Origin: Lysinibacillus irui
Lineage (GTDB): Bacteria; Bacillota; Bacilli; Bacillales_A; Planococcaceae
DNA length: 64,000 bases
Assembly: GCF_028877475.1 (NCBI RefSeq)
Contig: NZ_CP113527.1
Span: 4,085,501-4,149,500 of the forward strand
Direction: 5' to 3'
Numbering within the stretch: position 1 is the stretch's first letter; each line of letters begins with the position of its first letter. Shown here piece by piece: positions 16,443 to 24,645 of the stretch. The position numbers and the translations under genes are program-made. The notes beneath the pieces were generated by a model. The model saw only the letters and a program-made list of their open reading frames with translations. It had not been told where the DNA came from and did not search any database.

Positions 16443-18077
16443 CTAGAGACTGTCCCTCACTAATTTTTGATACTCCTCATCAATTCGCTCTACATCTAGA
16501 CGTTCAAACAATGGCGTCACATCTTGAATGATTGCAGGCAGTTCCACTTGTTCATGCCACATCATATCATTGATGCCTAACATGTTTCTTATTTTCTCAG
16601 CTGAAAACGGTAGAAACGGATGTAGTAGCTGGCCTAGATTAGCAATAATATAGACGCAGGTTGCTAATGTATGATTGCCAGCCTTCACATTTTCTTTTAC
16701 CTGTAGCCATGGCTGTTGTTCGTCAAAATAGCGATTAGCCCCTCGAATATACTCAAAAATAGTCTCTAACGCCTGTTTGAAATGACCAGCCTCTATATGA
16801 GTACCAGCTTCATTAAATAGCTGAATCGTTTGTTTACGAATGTCGCTATCCACTTCCGCTTGTGGCACCTGACAAGAGAATGATTTCTCAATAAACTTCA
16901 ATGTACGGTTCACAAAATTACCATAGGCTCCTAGTAGTTCACCGTTATGGCTATAAATAAATTCGCGCCATGAAAAATCAGTATCACGGTTTTCTGGCGC
17001 ATTTATTGTTAAAAAGTAACGAATAGAATCTACATCATAGCGACTTAGAATATAAGGTACCCACACAGCCCAATTTTGACTAGTAGATAATTTGCGTTTT
17101 TCTAATGTTAAATATTCATTCGATACGATATGTGTTGGTAAAGCCTTAGCTCCGATTCCCATTAAAATTGCAGGCCAAATAACCGTATGGAAAGGAATAT
17201 TATCTTTACCATGGACATAATACGAAATGGTTTCTTCATTCCATAAGTCTTCTATTGCTATTTGATGCTCTTTTGCCCATTCTAGACTGGCTGTTAAATA
17301 CCCTGCAACTGCTTCAATCCAAACATATATCTTTTTCCCCTCAAAGCCAGGCACTGGAACATCTATACCATTTGGTAAATCCCTTGTTACCGCTCGGTCA
17401 GGGACTCCCTCTGCCAAATAGCGCTCCGTCAATCCTATAGCATTATCCCGCCAACGCTTTTCTGCCTTTGCTTCCGCTAAATAAGACTCGAGCCTTCCTT
17501 GAAATTGACTAAAGGTAAAATAAAAATGTTCTGTCTCTCTAATCACTGGCTCATTCCCACAAATTTTGCAGCGCTTATCAATTAAATCTAGCGGATCTAA
17601 AATTTCTGAGCAGTTATCACACTGGTCACCTCTTGCCTTCGCACCACAATTCGGGCATATCCCTTCGACAAAACGATCCGGTAAAAATTGCTTATCTGTC
17701 TCACAGTAAGCCTGTTCACTTTTTTTCTTGTATAAGAAATTGTTAGCAAGCAGCTGTAAAAATAAAGCCTTAACCGATTCATGATGATGCTCTGCGTCCG
17801 TTCTTGTGTATAAATCATAAGTAAATCCTAAGTCATTGAAACATCTTGTAAATTCATCATGATAATGATTGGCAATAGCCTCTGTTGTAGTATTTTCTTG
17901 TGCTGCACGAATTGAAATAGGCGTGCCATTACAATCACTGCCCGATACATATAACACCTGCTCGCCTTTTTGTCGGTAATATCTAGCCAAAATATCACCT
18001 GGTAATAATGCGGCAACATGACCTAAATGCAAAGAGCCATTTGCATACGGCCAAGCTCCTCCAATAACAATTGTCAT
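16443..18077 (-). CDS. metG: Methionyl-tRNA synthetase (short form)
   Basis: Charges tRNA-Met with methionine. The 544 residues contain the class I HLGH signature (17-20), a zinc-knuckle insertion with CPNC (141-144), CDNC (153-156) and CKIC (170-173), and the second signature at 329-333 as KLSTS instead of the usual KMSKS. The protein lacks the C-terminal tRNA-binding EMAP-like domain of the common Bacillus MetG (about 650 residues). These traits fit the second type of synthetase (MetRS2) found in some Bacillus and Streptococcus, but whether another metG exists cannot be judged here. A methionine T-box precedes it. ATG start behind GAGGGGAGCAATTTAGA. Confidence 0.88.
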   Translation of the reverse strand: MTIVIGGAWPYANGSLHLGHVAALLPGDILARYYRQKGEQVLYVSGSDCNGTPISIRAAQENTTTEAIANHYHDEFTRCFNDLGFTYDLYTRTDAEHHHESVKALFLQLLANNFLYKKKSEQAYCETDKQFLPDRFVEGICPNCGAKARGDQCDNCSEILDPLDLIDKRCKICGNEPVIRETEHFYFTFSQFQGRLESYLAEAKAEKRWRDNAIGLTERYLAEGVPDRAVTRDLPNGIDVPVPGFEGKKIYVWIEAVAGYLTASLEWAKEHQIAIEDLWNEETISYYVHGKDNIPFHTVIWPAILMGIGAKALPTHIVSNEYLTLEKRKLSTSQNWAVWVPYILSRYDVDSIRYFLTINAPENRDTDFSWREFIYSHNGELLGAYGNFVNRTLKFIEKSFSCQVPQAEVDSDIRKQTIQLFNEAGTHIEAGHFKQALETIFEYIRGANRYFDEQQPWLQVKENVKAGNHTLATCVYIIANLGQLLHPFLPFSAEKIRNMLGINDMMWHEQVELPAIIQDVTPLFERLDVERIDEEYQKLVRDSL

Positions 18078-18109
18078 TCTAAATTGCTCCCCTCACATAA
18101 AAAATGGTA

Positions 18110-18400
18110 AAAAAAATCGCCCTAATCAAATCTGATTAGGACGAGTATACCCGTGTTACCACCTATATTTACAAATAGCTCACACTATTTGCCTCTATCA
18201 GTACGTCTCATTCAATAAATAAAAGATACTGCCGCTGTTGTAACGAGTGCCCATCTCGTCGTAATCTACTTGCTAAAAAGCTTTCGGTACGAAGCTCAAA
18301 GGTCATTTTCAAAAGGGGTCATTTACCTCATTTCCACCAACAGAGGCTCTCTACAAAATGCTAGTCCAATTTACTTTTCCTTTTCAATGCTTTTCTTATA
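18110..18400 (-). ncRNA. T-box leader, methionine-specific
   Basis: Read on the minus strand, the leader starts near 18405 and has GTAGAGAGCC, a specifier loop with ATG (18304-18306), the T-box core AGGTGGTAACACGG (18151-18164) with TGGT for the tRNA end, and a terminator (18117-18144) with a stem of about 11 pairs followed by TTTTTTT. The aligned position in the leuA leader is CTC, supporting both specifiers. Shortage of charged tRNA-Met should induce metG. Confidence 0.88.
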
Positions 18401-18411
18401 GGATTGGCACT

Positions 18412-18440
18412 ATTTTACTCTTTCTTGTGCGAGATTGCAA
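18412..18440 (-). promoter_or_regulatory. metG T-box promoter
   Basis: TTGCAA (18435-18440) and TAAAAT (18412-18417) are 17 bases apart on the minus strand, just upstream of the T-box leader. Confidence 0.65.
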
Positions 18441-18497
18441 TGATTGTCGTTATAGCAGCCCTTCACCAAAAGTTGAGGGAGGAATGTTTGTAGGTAA

Positions 18498-19145
18498 TTA
18501 ATCTAGCGTTATGTTTAATAATGCTGTTAAATCCTCTATGACAATATCGGCCTTCGCTAATTCGTTATCTTGCGCAAAGTCAAAACGAACGCCTATCGAC
18601 AGTAGCTGATTGTCATGTGCAGCCTGAATATCAGAAGATCGATCTCCTACTACTGCTCCGTCCTGTACTCCATTTTCAATTATTACCTTTTTGACCAATT
18701 CGGATTTATGACCACTTGCAATAGATTGAATGCTATAGATTCCCTTTATAAAGCGTCCTAATTGATATGTTTCAACAATTGCCTGTAAATAGTCAACCTG
18801 CCCATTACTCGCTATGTATAACGGATAATTCTCTGACAATACTGCAAGGGCTTGTTCAGCATGTGGATACAATGCCCCTTTACGATTACGTATTTGCTCA
18901 ATCAACTTTACATGAAATAAGACATTACTCTCTTCACGTATTTCTACCGAATGCATAGGACATAATGTTTCCCAGACAACAGGTAATGGTACACCCATAA
19001 TTTCTCGATACTTTTCTATTGGCGTTTCTCCCTGCCATAAGCCCTTTGAACGTAGTACATCAAATGTTGCATCAAGTGCAGGCTCTAAAATGAGATTGGT
19101 TTGAAATAATGTACCGTCCATATCAAAAATAAACGCTTTATTCAT
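18498..19145 (-). CDS. HAD-superfamily hydrolase
   Basis: A 215-residue phosphatase-type HAD protein: nucleophile motif DMDGTLF (8-14), a helical cap (about 20-90), the SN motif in YIASNGQ, and the metal motif VVGDRSSDIQAA. It resembles phosphoglycolate-phosphatase-like and nucleotide-phosphatase members, but the substrate cannot be assigned. It is the last gene of an rsgA-fosB-HAD operon (15-base gap) under the attenuator at 20779-20942. Confidence 0.8.
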   Translation of the reverse strand: MNKAFIFDMDGTLFQTNLILEPALDATFDVLRSKGLWQGETPIEKYREIMGVPLPVVWETLCPMHSVEIREESNVLFHVKLIEQIRNRKGALYPHAEQALAVLSENYPLYIASNGQVDYLQAIVETYQLGRFIKGIYSIQSIASGHKSELVKKVIIENGVQDGAVVGDRSSDIQAAHDNQLLSIGVRFDFAQDNELAKADIVIEDLTALLNITLD

Positions 19146-19160
19146 TGAATCACTCCTTGA

Positions 19161-19586
19161 TTAATGATCAAAAAACTCCATATGCAGCTTTTCCTTCTTA
19201 TAATAACTCAAACGGTCTTGCAAAGTTCCCGTATGAAATTCAAATTTATGGCCATCAAGGTCCGTAAAGTAAATCGATTTTTTATCCTTTTCGTCTCTTT
19301 CTCTACCTGCTAAAATATTAACCTTTAATTGCACTAATCTATCATACATTTGATCAAAGTCATCCTCAGAGATTGTAAAGGCAATATGTGTGTAGGAATG
19401 CTGGATATCATTGCGGGGTATATCCTTTTCTACATTAAGGGCAAGCCACAGCCCATTTACATCAAAATAGGCTGTAGTCTTCCCCTTTACTAATAGCTTA
19501 GCATCGAAAACATTTTCATAAAAAGCGATGGATTCCTCTAAATTAGAAACCGAAAATAGTAAATGATTGATATGTTGAACTGTCAT
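19161..19586 (-). CDS. fosB: FosB, fosfomycin-thiol transferase
   Basis: Inactivates fosfomycin by opening its epoxide with a thiol, in this group normally bacillithiol, using a divalent metal. The 141-residue protein has the VOC fold and the expected metal ligands His8, His67 and Glu116, in the contexts INHLLFS, SYTHIAF and KFEFHTG, plus the FosB-typical tail [13 protein letters not shown]. Length matches known FosB proteins. It lies 17 bases after the rsgA-like gene, so its expression should depend on the same attenuated leader. Confidence 0.92.
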   Translation of the reverse strand: MTVQHINHLLFSVSNLEESIAFYENVFDAKLLVKGKTTAYFDVNGLWLALNVEKDIPRNDIQHSYTHIAFTISEDDFDQMYDRLVQLKVNILAGRERDEKDKKSIYFTDLDGHKFEFHTGTLQDRLSYYKKEKLHMEFFDH

Positions 19587-19603
19587 AGAAGTGCTCCTAA
19601 TGA

Positions 19604-20674
19604 TTATTTATTTCTTTTTTTCAATCCCTTTGTAATTTGCTTCCACTTACGCTGTTCCTCAAGCTTTGCCTGGGCATTTGTTTTACGTTCGATATAAGCC
19701 AATTCTCGTTGTAGCTTAAAGTAGCTCTGCAGACGATATTGGTCCAAATCACCATCTATAATAGCTTGCTGTACTGCACAATAAGGCTCTGTTTGATGGG
19801 TGCAATCACGATAGCGGCAAGCTGTTGCTAGTTCTTCAATATCTTGAAAGCTCGACGCCAAGCTATCACCTTGATCCCATAATTGAAGTTCTCGCATTCC
19901 TGGCGTATCAATCAAACAGCCTCCAGTAGGTAACATTACTAACTCTCGATGTGTCGTTGTATGACGTCCTTTAGCATCATCCTCACGAATACCCGCTACC
20001 TTCATCAGCATTTCTCCACATAATGCATTCGTTAATGTTGATTTACCTGCCCCTGAAGAGCCCAGTAACGCCCCCGTCACTCCTTCTTGAAATAATGCCT
20101 GAATCTCCATTAATCCTTCACCAGATAAAGCACTCGTTACAAAAATATCTACGCCAAATGCCACGGTCTCCACTTCTTGAACTAGGCTTGCAACATCCTC
20201 ACATAAATCCGCTTTTGTCAGTACAATAACAGGCTTTGCACCTGAATCCCATGCGGCCACTAAATAGCGTTCCATACGTCGAATATTAAAATCCGCATTC
20301 AAGCTCATAACAAGTAATACAATATCGACATTCGATGCGACAATCTGCTCTTGAATTTCTTGACCTGCCACTTTACGTGAAAAGACAGACTTGCGCTGGA
20401 ATAATTGATGAATGATCGCTCGTTCCTCACCTGGCATTTTCTCTACTAGTAACCAATCACCAACCGCAGGATAGTCCTCACGAGCTAAAGACGTATAGGC
20501 ATAATGACCAGCAATTGTCGCTAGCCATTCTCCCTCTTCGGCCAACACACGATAAGAATGTTTATGTTCTAAGATAACCCTTGCAGGCACACAGTTTTTC
20601 AGTTTTGGCTGTTTTTTCATTTCTATCATTTGCTCTTCAAAATAAGTTGTAAAACCTAATGTTGTTAATTTCAA
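19604..20674 (-). CDS. rsgA: RsgA-like circularly permuted GTPase (long paralogue type)
   Basis: A 356-residue GTPase of the RsgA/YjeQ family that acts in 30S maturation. It has an OB-fold N-terminus (about 28-90), permuted G motifs in the order TKAD (153-156), GSSGAGKST (205-213) and DTPG (256-259), and a zinc site with Cys286, Cys291, His293 and Cys299. The usual Bacillus RsgA (about 295 residues) sits in the prpC-prkC locus; this longer form with its own operon is probably a paralogue. TTG start behind AGGAGG. It is preceded by a leader peptide and terminator and followed by fosB, suggesting induction by ribosome trouble; that is inference. Confidence 0.88.
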   Translation of the reverse strand: MKLTTLGFTTYFEEQMIEMKKQPKLKNCVPARVILEHKHSYRVLAEEGEWLATIAGHYAYTSLAREDYPAVGDWLLVEKMPGEERAIIHQLFQRKSVFSRKVAGQEIQEQIVASNVDIVLLVMSLNADFNIRRMERYLVAAWDSGAKPVIVLTKADLCEDVASLVQEVETVAFGVDIFVTSALSGEGLMEIQALFQEGVTGALLGSSGAGKSTLTNALCGEMLMKVAGIREDDAKGRHTTTHRELVMLPTGGCLIDTPGMRELQLWDQGDSLASSFQDIEELATACRYRDCTHQTEPYCAVQQAIIDGDLDQYRLQSYFKLQRELAYIERKTNAQAKLEEQRKWKQITKGLKKRNK

Positions 20675-20778
20675 TTTAATTTCCTCCTAAACGTACATAT
20701 CATGATGCCTTTTAGCGTAATTGCAATTGACACTTACACCATAGGCTATATCGCGGTTCAGCAATTTGGGACCACGAT

Positions 20779-20818
20779 AAAAAAACCTTGTATCTGCAAT
20801 TCGGCAGTTACAAGGTTT
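20779..20818 (-). terminator. Attenuator terminator upstream of rsgA
   Basis: Read on the minus strand, AAACCTTGTA pairs with TACAAGGTTT (10 bp), with an inner CTGC/GCAG stem, followed by a T-run (TTTTTTT counting the stem end). It lies about 105 bases upstream of the rsgA start and after a complete promoter, so it must act as a leader terminator. Its apical strand CCGAATTGCAG is the exact complement of a segment in the leader ORF. Confidence 0.85.
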
Positions 20819-20867
20819 CACAGGCACGTTTAAAAGGTACACAAATACTCCGAGCTATAGCACGGTG

Positions 20868-20942
20868 TCATGTTGTATAGTTTAGGCGTGTGAAATTGAA
20901 CAAACCGAATTGCAGTTCACTAAAAACAGATCTATTCATCAT
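20868..20942 (-). CDS. Putative 24-residue leader peptide of the rsgA-fosB operon
   Basis: A short ORF starting ATG ATG, seven bases after AGGTG of an AGGTGATG site. It encodes MMNRSVFSELQFGLFNFTRL followed by NYTT and a TGA stop. Codons 10-13 (CTG CAA TTC GG) contain the 11-base segment complementary to the apex of the downstream terminator. The design, with promoter, leader ORF, competing RNA pairing and terminator, is that of ribosome-controlled attenuation. That the peptide is made, and what stalls on it, is inferred. Confidence 0.65.
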   Translation of the reverse strand: MMNRSVFSELQFGLFNFTRLNYTT

Positions 20943-20975
20943 GTCACATCACCTACTTTCCATTTTGTTGTTATT

Positions 20976-21004
20976 AATATAGCTAAATTTTCAGAAATTG
21001 TCAA
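20976..21004 (-). promoter_or_regulatory. Promoter of the rsgA-fosB-HAD operon
   Basis: TTGACA (20999-21004) and TATATT (20976-20981) are exactly 17 bases apart on the minus strand, upstream of the leader ORF. It is close to the housekeeping sigma-A consensus. Confidence 0.8.
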
Positions 21005-21081
21005 TTCCAATTTTATAAGCATTTATTCCAATCCTCAACGCATAGAATGAACAAGACCACTAACTGCGAGGAGATGTTGGA

Positions 21082-22164
21082 TTGCCTAAAATCATTTCTA
21101 TTAGCACACATCAACCGCCCTACACATTACAGCAAGCAAATGCAGAGGAACTAACGAAAGAGCTTTTCTATGCAAAAATCCCAAAACTAGAGCGATATTT
21201 AAAGGTTTTTGAAAATGGTGGTATCGACACACGACATTTTTGTGTACCACCAGAATGGCATCGTACGAATCACTCTTTTGAGGAACGTAACGAATTATAT
21301 ATTGAATTAGCTACACAATATAGCGTGAACGTCATCCAAGCGTGTTTAGAAAATAACGCCTTTTTATTTTCCCCAATTTCTCCCGAAGAAATTGATGCCA
21401 TTATTTTTGTTAGTAGTACGGGCATTTCAACACCTAGCATTGATGCGCGTGTTATGAACAAGCTTACCTTTTCAGATCGACTTAAACGTATTCCACTTTG
21501 GGGGCTTGGCTGCGCAGGTGGAGCAGCTGGAATTAGTAGAGCTTATGATTTTTGTAAAGCACATCCCCATTCGAAGGTGCTTGTTGTTTGTGTTGAGTTA
21601 TGTAGCCTCACTTTTCAGCCAAATGATTATTCTAAAAGTAATTTAATCGGTGCATCACTTTTTGCAGATGGTGCCGCTTGTATTCTCATTTGCGGAGATG
21701 AAATAGCAATAGACACAAAAGTTCCGTCCCCTACTATTCTAGCTACAGGCTCTAAATGGATGCCAGATTCAGAAAGTGTCATGGGATGGGATGTTAAAAA
21801 TAATGGGCTCCATGTCATCTTTCAAAAAAGTATTCCTGCCATTATCACCAATTGGCTAGGACCTTTCATTGAACAATTTTTAATGGAACAAGGAATGTAC
21901 AGCGAACAACTTACTCATTTCATTGCTCATCCTGGAGGAAAAAAAGTATTACAAGCATATGAGGACACACTTTATCTTTCTTCCCAAAAAACCGACATTT
22001 CTCGGGAAATATTACGCCACCATGGCAACATGTCATCACCAACAGTGTTATATGTATTAGAGCAATTTATGCTACATGAAGGACAAGTGGAGGATACAGG
22101 TTTACTCGTCGCTCTTGGCCCTGGTTTTTGTGCAGAAGCTGTATTATTAAACTGGAGGGAGTAA
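21082..22164 (+). CDS. bpsA: Type III polyketide synthase (BpsA-like)
   Basis: A chalcone-synthase-family enzyme that in B. subtilis makes long-chain alkylpyrones from fatty acyl-CoA and malonyl-CoA. The 360 residues carry the catalytic triad Cys144 (GLGCAGGAAG), His283 (AHPGGKKV) and Asn316 (HHGNMSSPT). TTG start eight bases after GAGGAG. It is followed one base later by a carboxymethyltransferase-like gene, the same pair as bpsA-bpsB (ypbQ). The products, alkylpyrone methyl ethers, are membrane-associated lipids of unclear role. Confidence 0.9.
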   Translation: MPKIISISTHQPPYTLQQANAEELTKELFYAKIPKLERYLKVFENGGIDTRHFCVPPEWHRTNHSFEERNELYIELATQYSVNVIQACLENNAFLFSPISPEEIDAIIFVSSTGISTPSIDARVMNKLTFSDRLKRIPLWGLGCAGGAAGISRAYDFCKAHPHSKVLVVCVELCSLTFQPNDYSKSNLIGASLFADGAACILICGDEIAIDTKVPSPTILATGSKWMPDSESVMGWDVKNNGLHVIFQKSIPAIITNWLGPFIEQFLMEQGMYSEQLTHFIAHPGGKKVLQAYEDTLYLSSQKTDISREILRHHGNMSSPTVLYVLEQFMLHEGQVEDTGLLVALGPGFCAEAVLLNWRE

Positions 22165-22165
22165 C

Positions 22166-22708
22166 ATGATCTTCTATCTAATTTTAACTCTTGTCATTCT
22201 ACAAAGACTGACAGAAGTAGTCATTGCCAAGCGCAATGAGAAGTGGATGCTTTCACAAGGAGCTTATGAAGAAGGTGCTTCTCACTACCCGTATATGGTT
22301 ACTATGCATATTAGTTTTTTCTTGTTTTTAATTGTGGAAGTCGTTACAAATAACAATGGTCTCTCGCCCTTATTTCCATTATTTTTTATATTATTTATAG
22401 CTGTTCAGGCATTACGGATCTGGTGTATTCGCTCCTTAGGGACTTTTTGGAATACAAAAATCCTCATATTACCTGATGCTCAAGTTGTTCGTAAAGGTCC
22501 ATATGAATATATGCGTCACCCAAATTATGCTGTCGTTTGTTTGGAAATTCTCCTTTTACCGATTATGTTTCAAGCTTACTTTACCGCGTTTTGCTTTACA
22601 TTACTAAACATTACAATGCTCTCTGTACGAATCCCTATAGAAGAAAAGGCATTGCGAGATGCAACAAATTATAATAACGTATTCCAAAAGAAGATTTCGG
22701 AGTCTTAA
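22166..22708 (+). CDS. bpsB: Isoprenylcysteine carboxyl methyltransferase-family enzyme (BpsB/YpbQ)
   Basis: A 180-residue integral membrane methyltransferase of the ICMT/phospholipid methyltransferase type. It has about four to five membrane helices and the C-terminal motif GPYEYMRHPNYAVVCLEI (111-128), which binds S-adenosylmethionine. In B. subtilis the homologue O-methylates alkylpyrones made by BpsA. It is translationally close to bpsA (one-base gap), and its stop codon lies in the loop of the terminator. Confidence 0.87.
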   Translation: MIFYLILTLVILQRLTEVVIAKRNEKWMLSQGAYEEGASHYPYMVTMHISFFLFLIVEVVTNNNGLSPLFPLFFILFIAVQALRIWCIRSLGTFWNTKILILPDAQVVRKGPYEYMRHPNYAVVCLEILLLPIMFQAYFTAFCFTLLNITMLSVRIPIEEKALRDATNYNNVFQKKISES

Positions 22709-22724
22709 CCGAAATCTTCTTTTC
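22686..22724. terminator. Bidirectional terminator between bpsB and the COG0523 gene
   Basis: AAAAGAAGATTTCGG and CCGAAATCTTCTTTT form a perfect 15-bp stem around the bpsB stop codon, with A- and T-tracts on both sides. It can serve both converging genes. Confidence 0.9.
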
Positions 22725-22727
22725 TTA

Positions 22728-23921
22728 TTAATGCCATTCCCAGTTAAACGGATTTTGTAGAAGCTCCCATGGGTTACGAAATTCTTCATCTGTTAATAAG
22801 CAGCTGTCTAACTGTTTGATAATCTCCTCTTTATCTAGATCAATACCAATCATAACAAGCTGAGTCAATCGATCTCCGAACTCCTCATCCCAATCCTCCA
22901 ACACTTCTGGACTTTGTTGGAATACATCCTGTTGCTGAGTACTAGACAAAGCTGCTACCCAATATGAAACAGGTTCAATTTTTGCAGATGATCCTGCTTG
23001 TGATAGTAATAACGCAACATCCTGGTGTCTTGCACTCCAAATAATCCCCTTTGCTCGTACGATCGAGTCTGGCATTTGATCACACCACTCAACAAATCGC
23101 ATAGGATGGAATGGTCTTTTGCGTTTATAAGTAAACGAAGAAATCCCATATTCCTCTGTCTCTGGCGTATGATTCTCATGGCCCAGTTCTAACTCCTTTA
23201 ACCAACCAGCTGATTCTGATACACGCTCAAAGTCAAAGCGACCTGTATTTAATATGTCAACTGGATCAAGAACACCGTTTGTTGTACGAATCAGTTTTGC
23301 TTCGGGCTGCAGCGCACGCAAAATACGTTCTAATCGTTCAAGCTCTTCCACAGATACTAAATCACACTTATTTACCACAAGGACATCACAAAATTCAATT
23401 TGATCAATAAGCAGGTCTGCAACATCACGCTCATCTAATTCGCCAACTGCTTCCTTCCGCTCCAACAAGCTTTCCCCTGACTGAAAATCATGCCAAAAGC
23501 GATGTGCATCTACAACCGTAACCATCGTATCCAATTGACAAAATTTCGTTAAATCAATTCCTAGCTCCTCGTCTAAGTAACTAAATGTTTGTGCCACGGG
23601 TATTGGCTCACTAATCCCTGTTGATTCGATCAATATATAATCAATATTACCAAGTTTAGCGAGACGTTCCACCTCCTGCAATAAATCCTCTCGTAATGTA
23701 CAACAAATACAGCCATTGGATAGCTCCACAAATTTTTCTTCCGTTCGTGAAATACCGCTACCATTCGCAATAAGCCCAGCATCAATATTAATTTCACTCA
23801 TATCATTGACGATAACAGCAACACGTAAATCTTTCTTATTCTGCAATACATGGTTCATCATCGTCGTTTTACCGGATCCTAAATACCCACTTAATACAGT
23901 AACAGGAATTCTCTTTGTCAT
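22728..23921 (-). CDS. zagA: COG0523 G3E GTPase, zinc metallochaperone (YciC/ZagA-like)
   Basis: A 397-residue GTPase that in B. subtilis (YciC, now ZagA) delivers zinc under limitation. It has the P-loop GYLGSGKTT (12-20), the metal-binding CICC (71-74), the guanine motif NKCD, and a C-terminal CobW domain with a WSARHQDVALLLSQAG segment. A near-perfect Zur box (23935-23957) lies just upstream, and the divergent gene is a cysteine-free L33, another Zur target. Together these strongly favour zinc over cobalamin or nitrile-hydratase roles. Confidence 0.88.
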   Translation of the reverse strand: MTKRIPVTVLSGYLGSGKTTMMNHVLQNKKDLRVAVIVNDMSEINIDAGLIANGSGISRTEEKFVELSNGCICCTLREDLLQEVERLAKLGNIDYILIESTGISEPIPVAQTFSYLDEELGIDLTKFCQLDTMVTVVDAHRFWHDFQSGESLLERKEAVGELDERDVADLLIDQIEFCDVLVVNKCDLVSVEELERLERILRALQPEAKLIRTTNGVLDPVDILNTGRFDFERVSESAGWLKELELGHENHTPETEEYGISSFTYKRKRPFHPMRFVEWCDQMPDSIVRAKGIIWSARHQDVALLLSQAGSSAKIEPVSYWVAALSSTQQQDVFQQSPEVLEDWDEEFGDRLTQLVMIGIDLDKEEIIKQLDSCLLTDEEFRNPWELLQNPFNWEWH

Positions 23922-23934
23922 GTTTACAACTCCC

Positions 23935-23957
23935 TAAATCGTAATTATTACTATTTA
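23935..23957. promoter_or_regulatory. Zur box upstream of zagA
   Basis: A 23-base palindrome from TAAATCGTAAT through ATTACTATTTA. Against the Bacillus Zur consensus (TAAATCGTAAT-N-ATTACGATTTA) it has one mismatch. It lies 13 bases upstream of the zagA start. Confidence 0.85.
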
Positions 23958-24022
23958 CAATTTGTAATTTAAACATACAATATTGAAAAATGCAAAGCTT
24001 TTTATTACCTTCAAAAATAAAC

Positions 24023-24049
24023 TTGACAATATTTAATCTTAAATACAAT
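24023..24049 (+). promoter_or_regulatory. Candidate promoter of the L33 gene
   Basis: TTGACA (24023-24028) and TACAAT (24044-24049) are 15 bases apart, shorter than ideal. The Zur box starts four bases after the -10. Confidence 0.5.
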
Positions 24050-24052
24050 AAT

Positions 24053-24075
24053 TAAATTGTAATCATTACTATTTA
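24053..24075. promoter_or_regulatory. Zur box upstream of rpmG paralogue
   Basis: TAAATTGTAAT and ATTACTATTTA flank one base; two mismatches to the Bacillus consensus, placed symmetrically. It overlaps the probable transcription start of the L33 gene. Confidence 0.82.
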
Positions 24076-24090
24076 AAAAGAGGCCTATTT

Positions 24091-24240
24091 ATGCGTGTAC
24101 AAGTAACATTAGCCTGCACCGAAACAGGTGATAAAAACTATATAACAACTAAAAACAAACGTAATAACCCTGAAAGGTTGGAGCTAAAAAAGTACTCTCC
24201 TCGCTTAAAACGCAAGACACTACACAGAGAAACGAAGTAA
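24091..24240 (+). CDS. rpmG: Zinc-independent ribosomal protein L33 paralogue
   Basis: A 49-residue L33. It begins [20 protein letters not shown] and contains [19 protein letters not shown]. The zinc-binding form has two CxxC pairs; here the first is CTET and the second has become YSPR, so zinc cannot be held. Such C-minus copies replace the zinc form on the ribosome and release zinc when Zur is inactive. The Zur box in its promoter and the divergent zagA gene fit this. RBS AAAGAGG, ATG start. Confidence 0.92.
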   Translation: MRVQVTLACTETGDKNYITTKNKRNNPERLELKKYSPRLKRKTLHRETK

Positions 24241-24316
24241 TTTGAAGAAAGTAACCGTTAGAGATTAAGGTTATCCTTCTTTTGAGCAGATTCCTTTAGA
24301 TGGTTGATGCCTACCT

Positions 24317-24575
24317 TTGAGCGGGTTCACCATCCTTTCGAGCGGTTATGCCCTTTCTTTGAGCGGGTTCACCATCCTTCTGAGCGGTTATGCCCTACCT
24401 TTGAGCGGGTTCACCATCCTTTCGAGCGGTTATTCCCTACCTTTGAGCGGGTTCACCATCCTTTCGAGCGGTTATGCCCTACCTTTGAGCGGATTCTCCA
24501 TACTTACGAGCGGTTATGCCCTACCTTTGAGCGGATTCACCTACCTTCTGAGCGGTTCGAGAACCGCATTGAGAG
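24317..24575. repeat. GAGCGG tandem repeat array (21/42-bp period)
   Basis: Twelve GAGCGG cores recur every 21 bases, in alternating half-units: GAGCGGGTTCACCATCC and GAGCGGTTATGCCCTACC. This gives about six 42-bp units with scattered substitutions, then a decayed tail. Two plus-strand frames stay open throughout (in one it would read PTFERVHHPFERLC repeats), which is a consequence of the 21-bp period. Neither frame has a ribosome site, so I treat it as non-coding. It follows the L33 gene and precedes a terminator. Confidence 0.85.
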
Positions 24576-24597
24576 GGTTCCATTCCAGAATAAAAAT

Positions 24598-24630
24598 GAC
24601 TGTTTCAAAAGTAAACATTTTGAAACAGTC
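24598..24630. terminator. Terminator after the coiled-coil gene
   Basis: GACTGTTTCAAAA and TTTTGAAACAGTC make a perfect 13-bp stem with a seven-base loop. On the minus strand ATTTTTATTC follows. It lies just past the stop of the coiled-coil gene and could also end L33/repeat transcription. Confidence 0.85.
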
Positions 24631-24645
24631 TGTATAAATTCATAG

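Noticed and set aside
22728-23921. CobW (cobalamin) or nitrile hydratase activator
   Set aside because: No such genes nearby, while a Zur box and a zinc-free L33 are adjacent, pointing to zinc.
24317-24575. Possible CRISPR array
   Set aside because: Units are only 21/42 bp, the spacing segments are themselves repeated instead of unique, and no cas genes are nearby.
24304-24645. Open reading frame of 113 codons reading PTFERVHHPFERLC repeats (and a second open frame in parallel)
   Set aside because: The repeat unit is a multiple of three, so any frame free of stops in one unit stays open. There is no ribosome site, and two overlapping frames are equally open. Treated as a DNA repeat.
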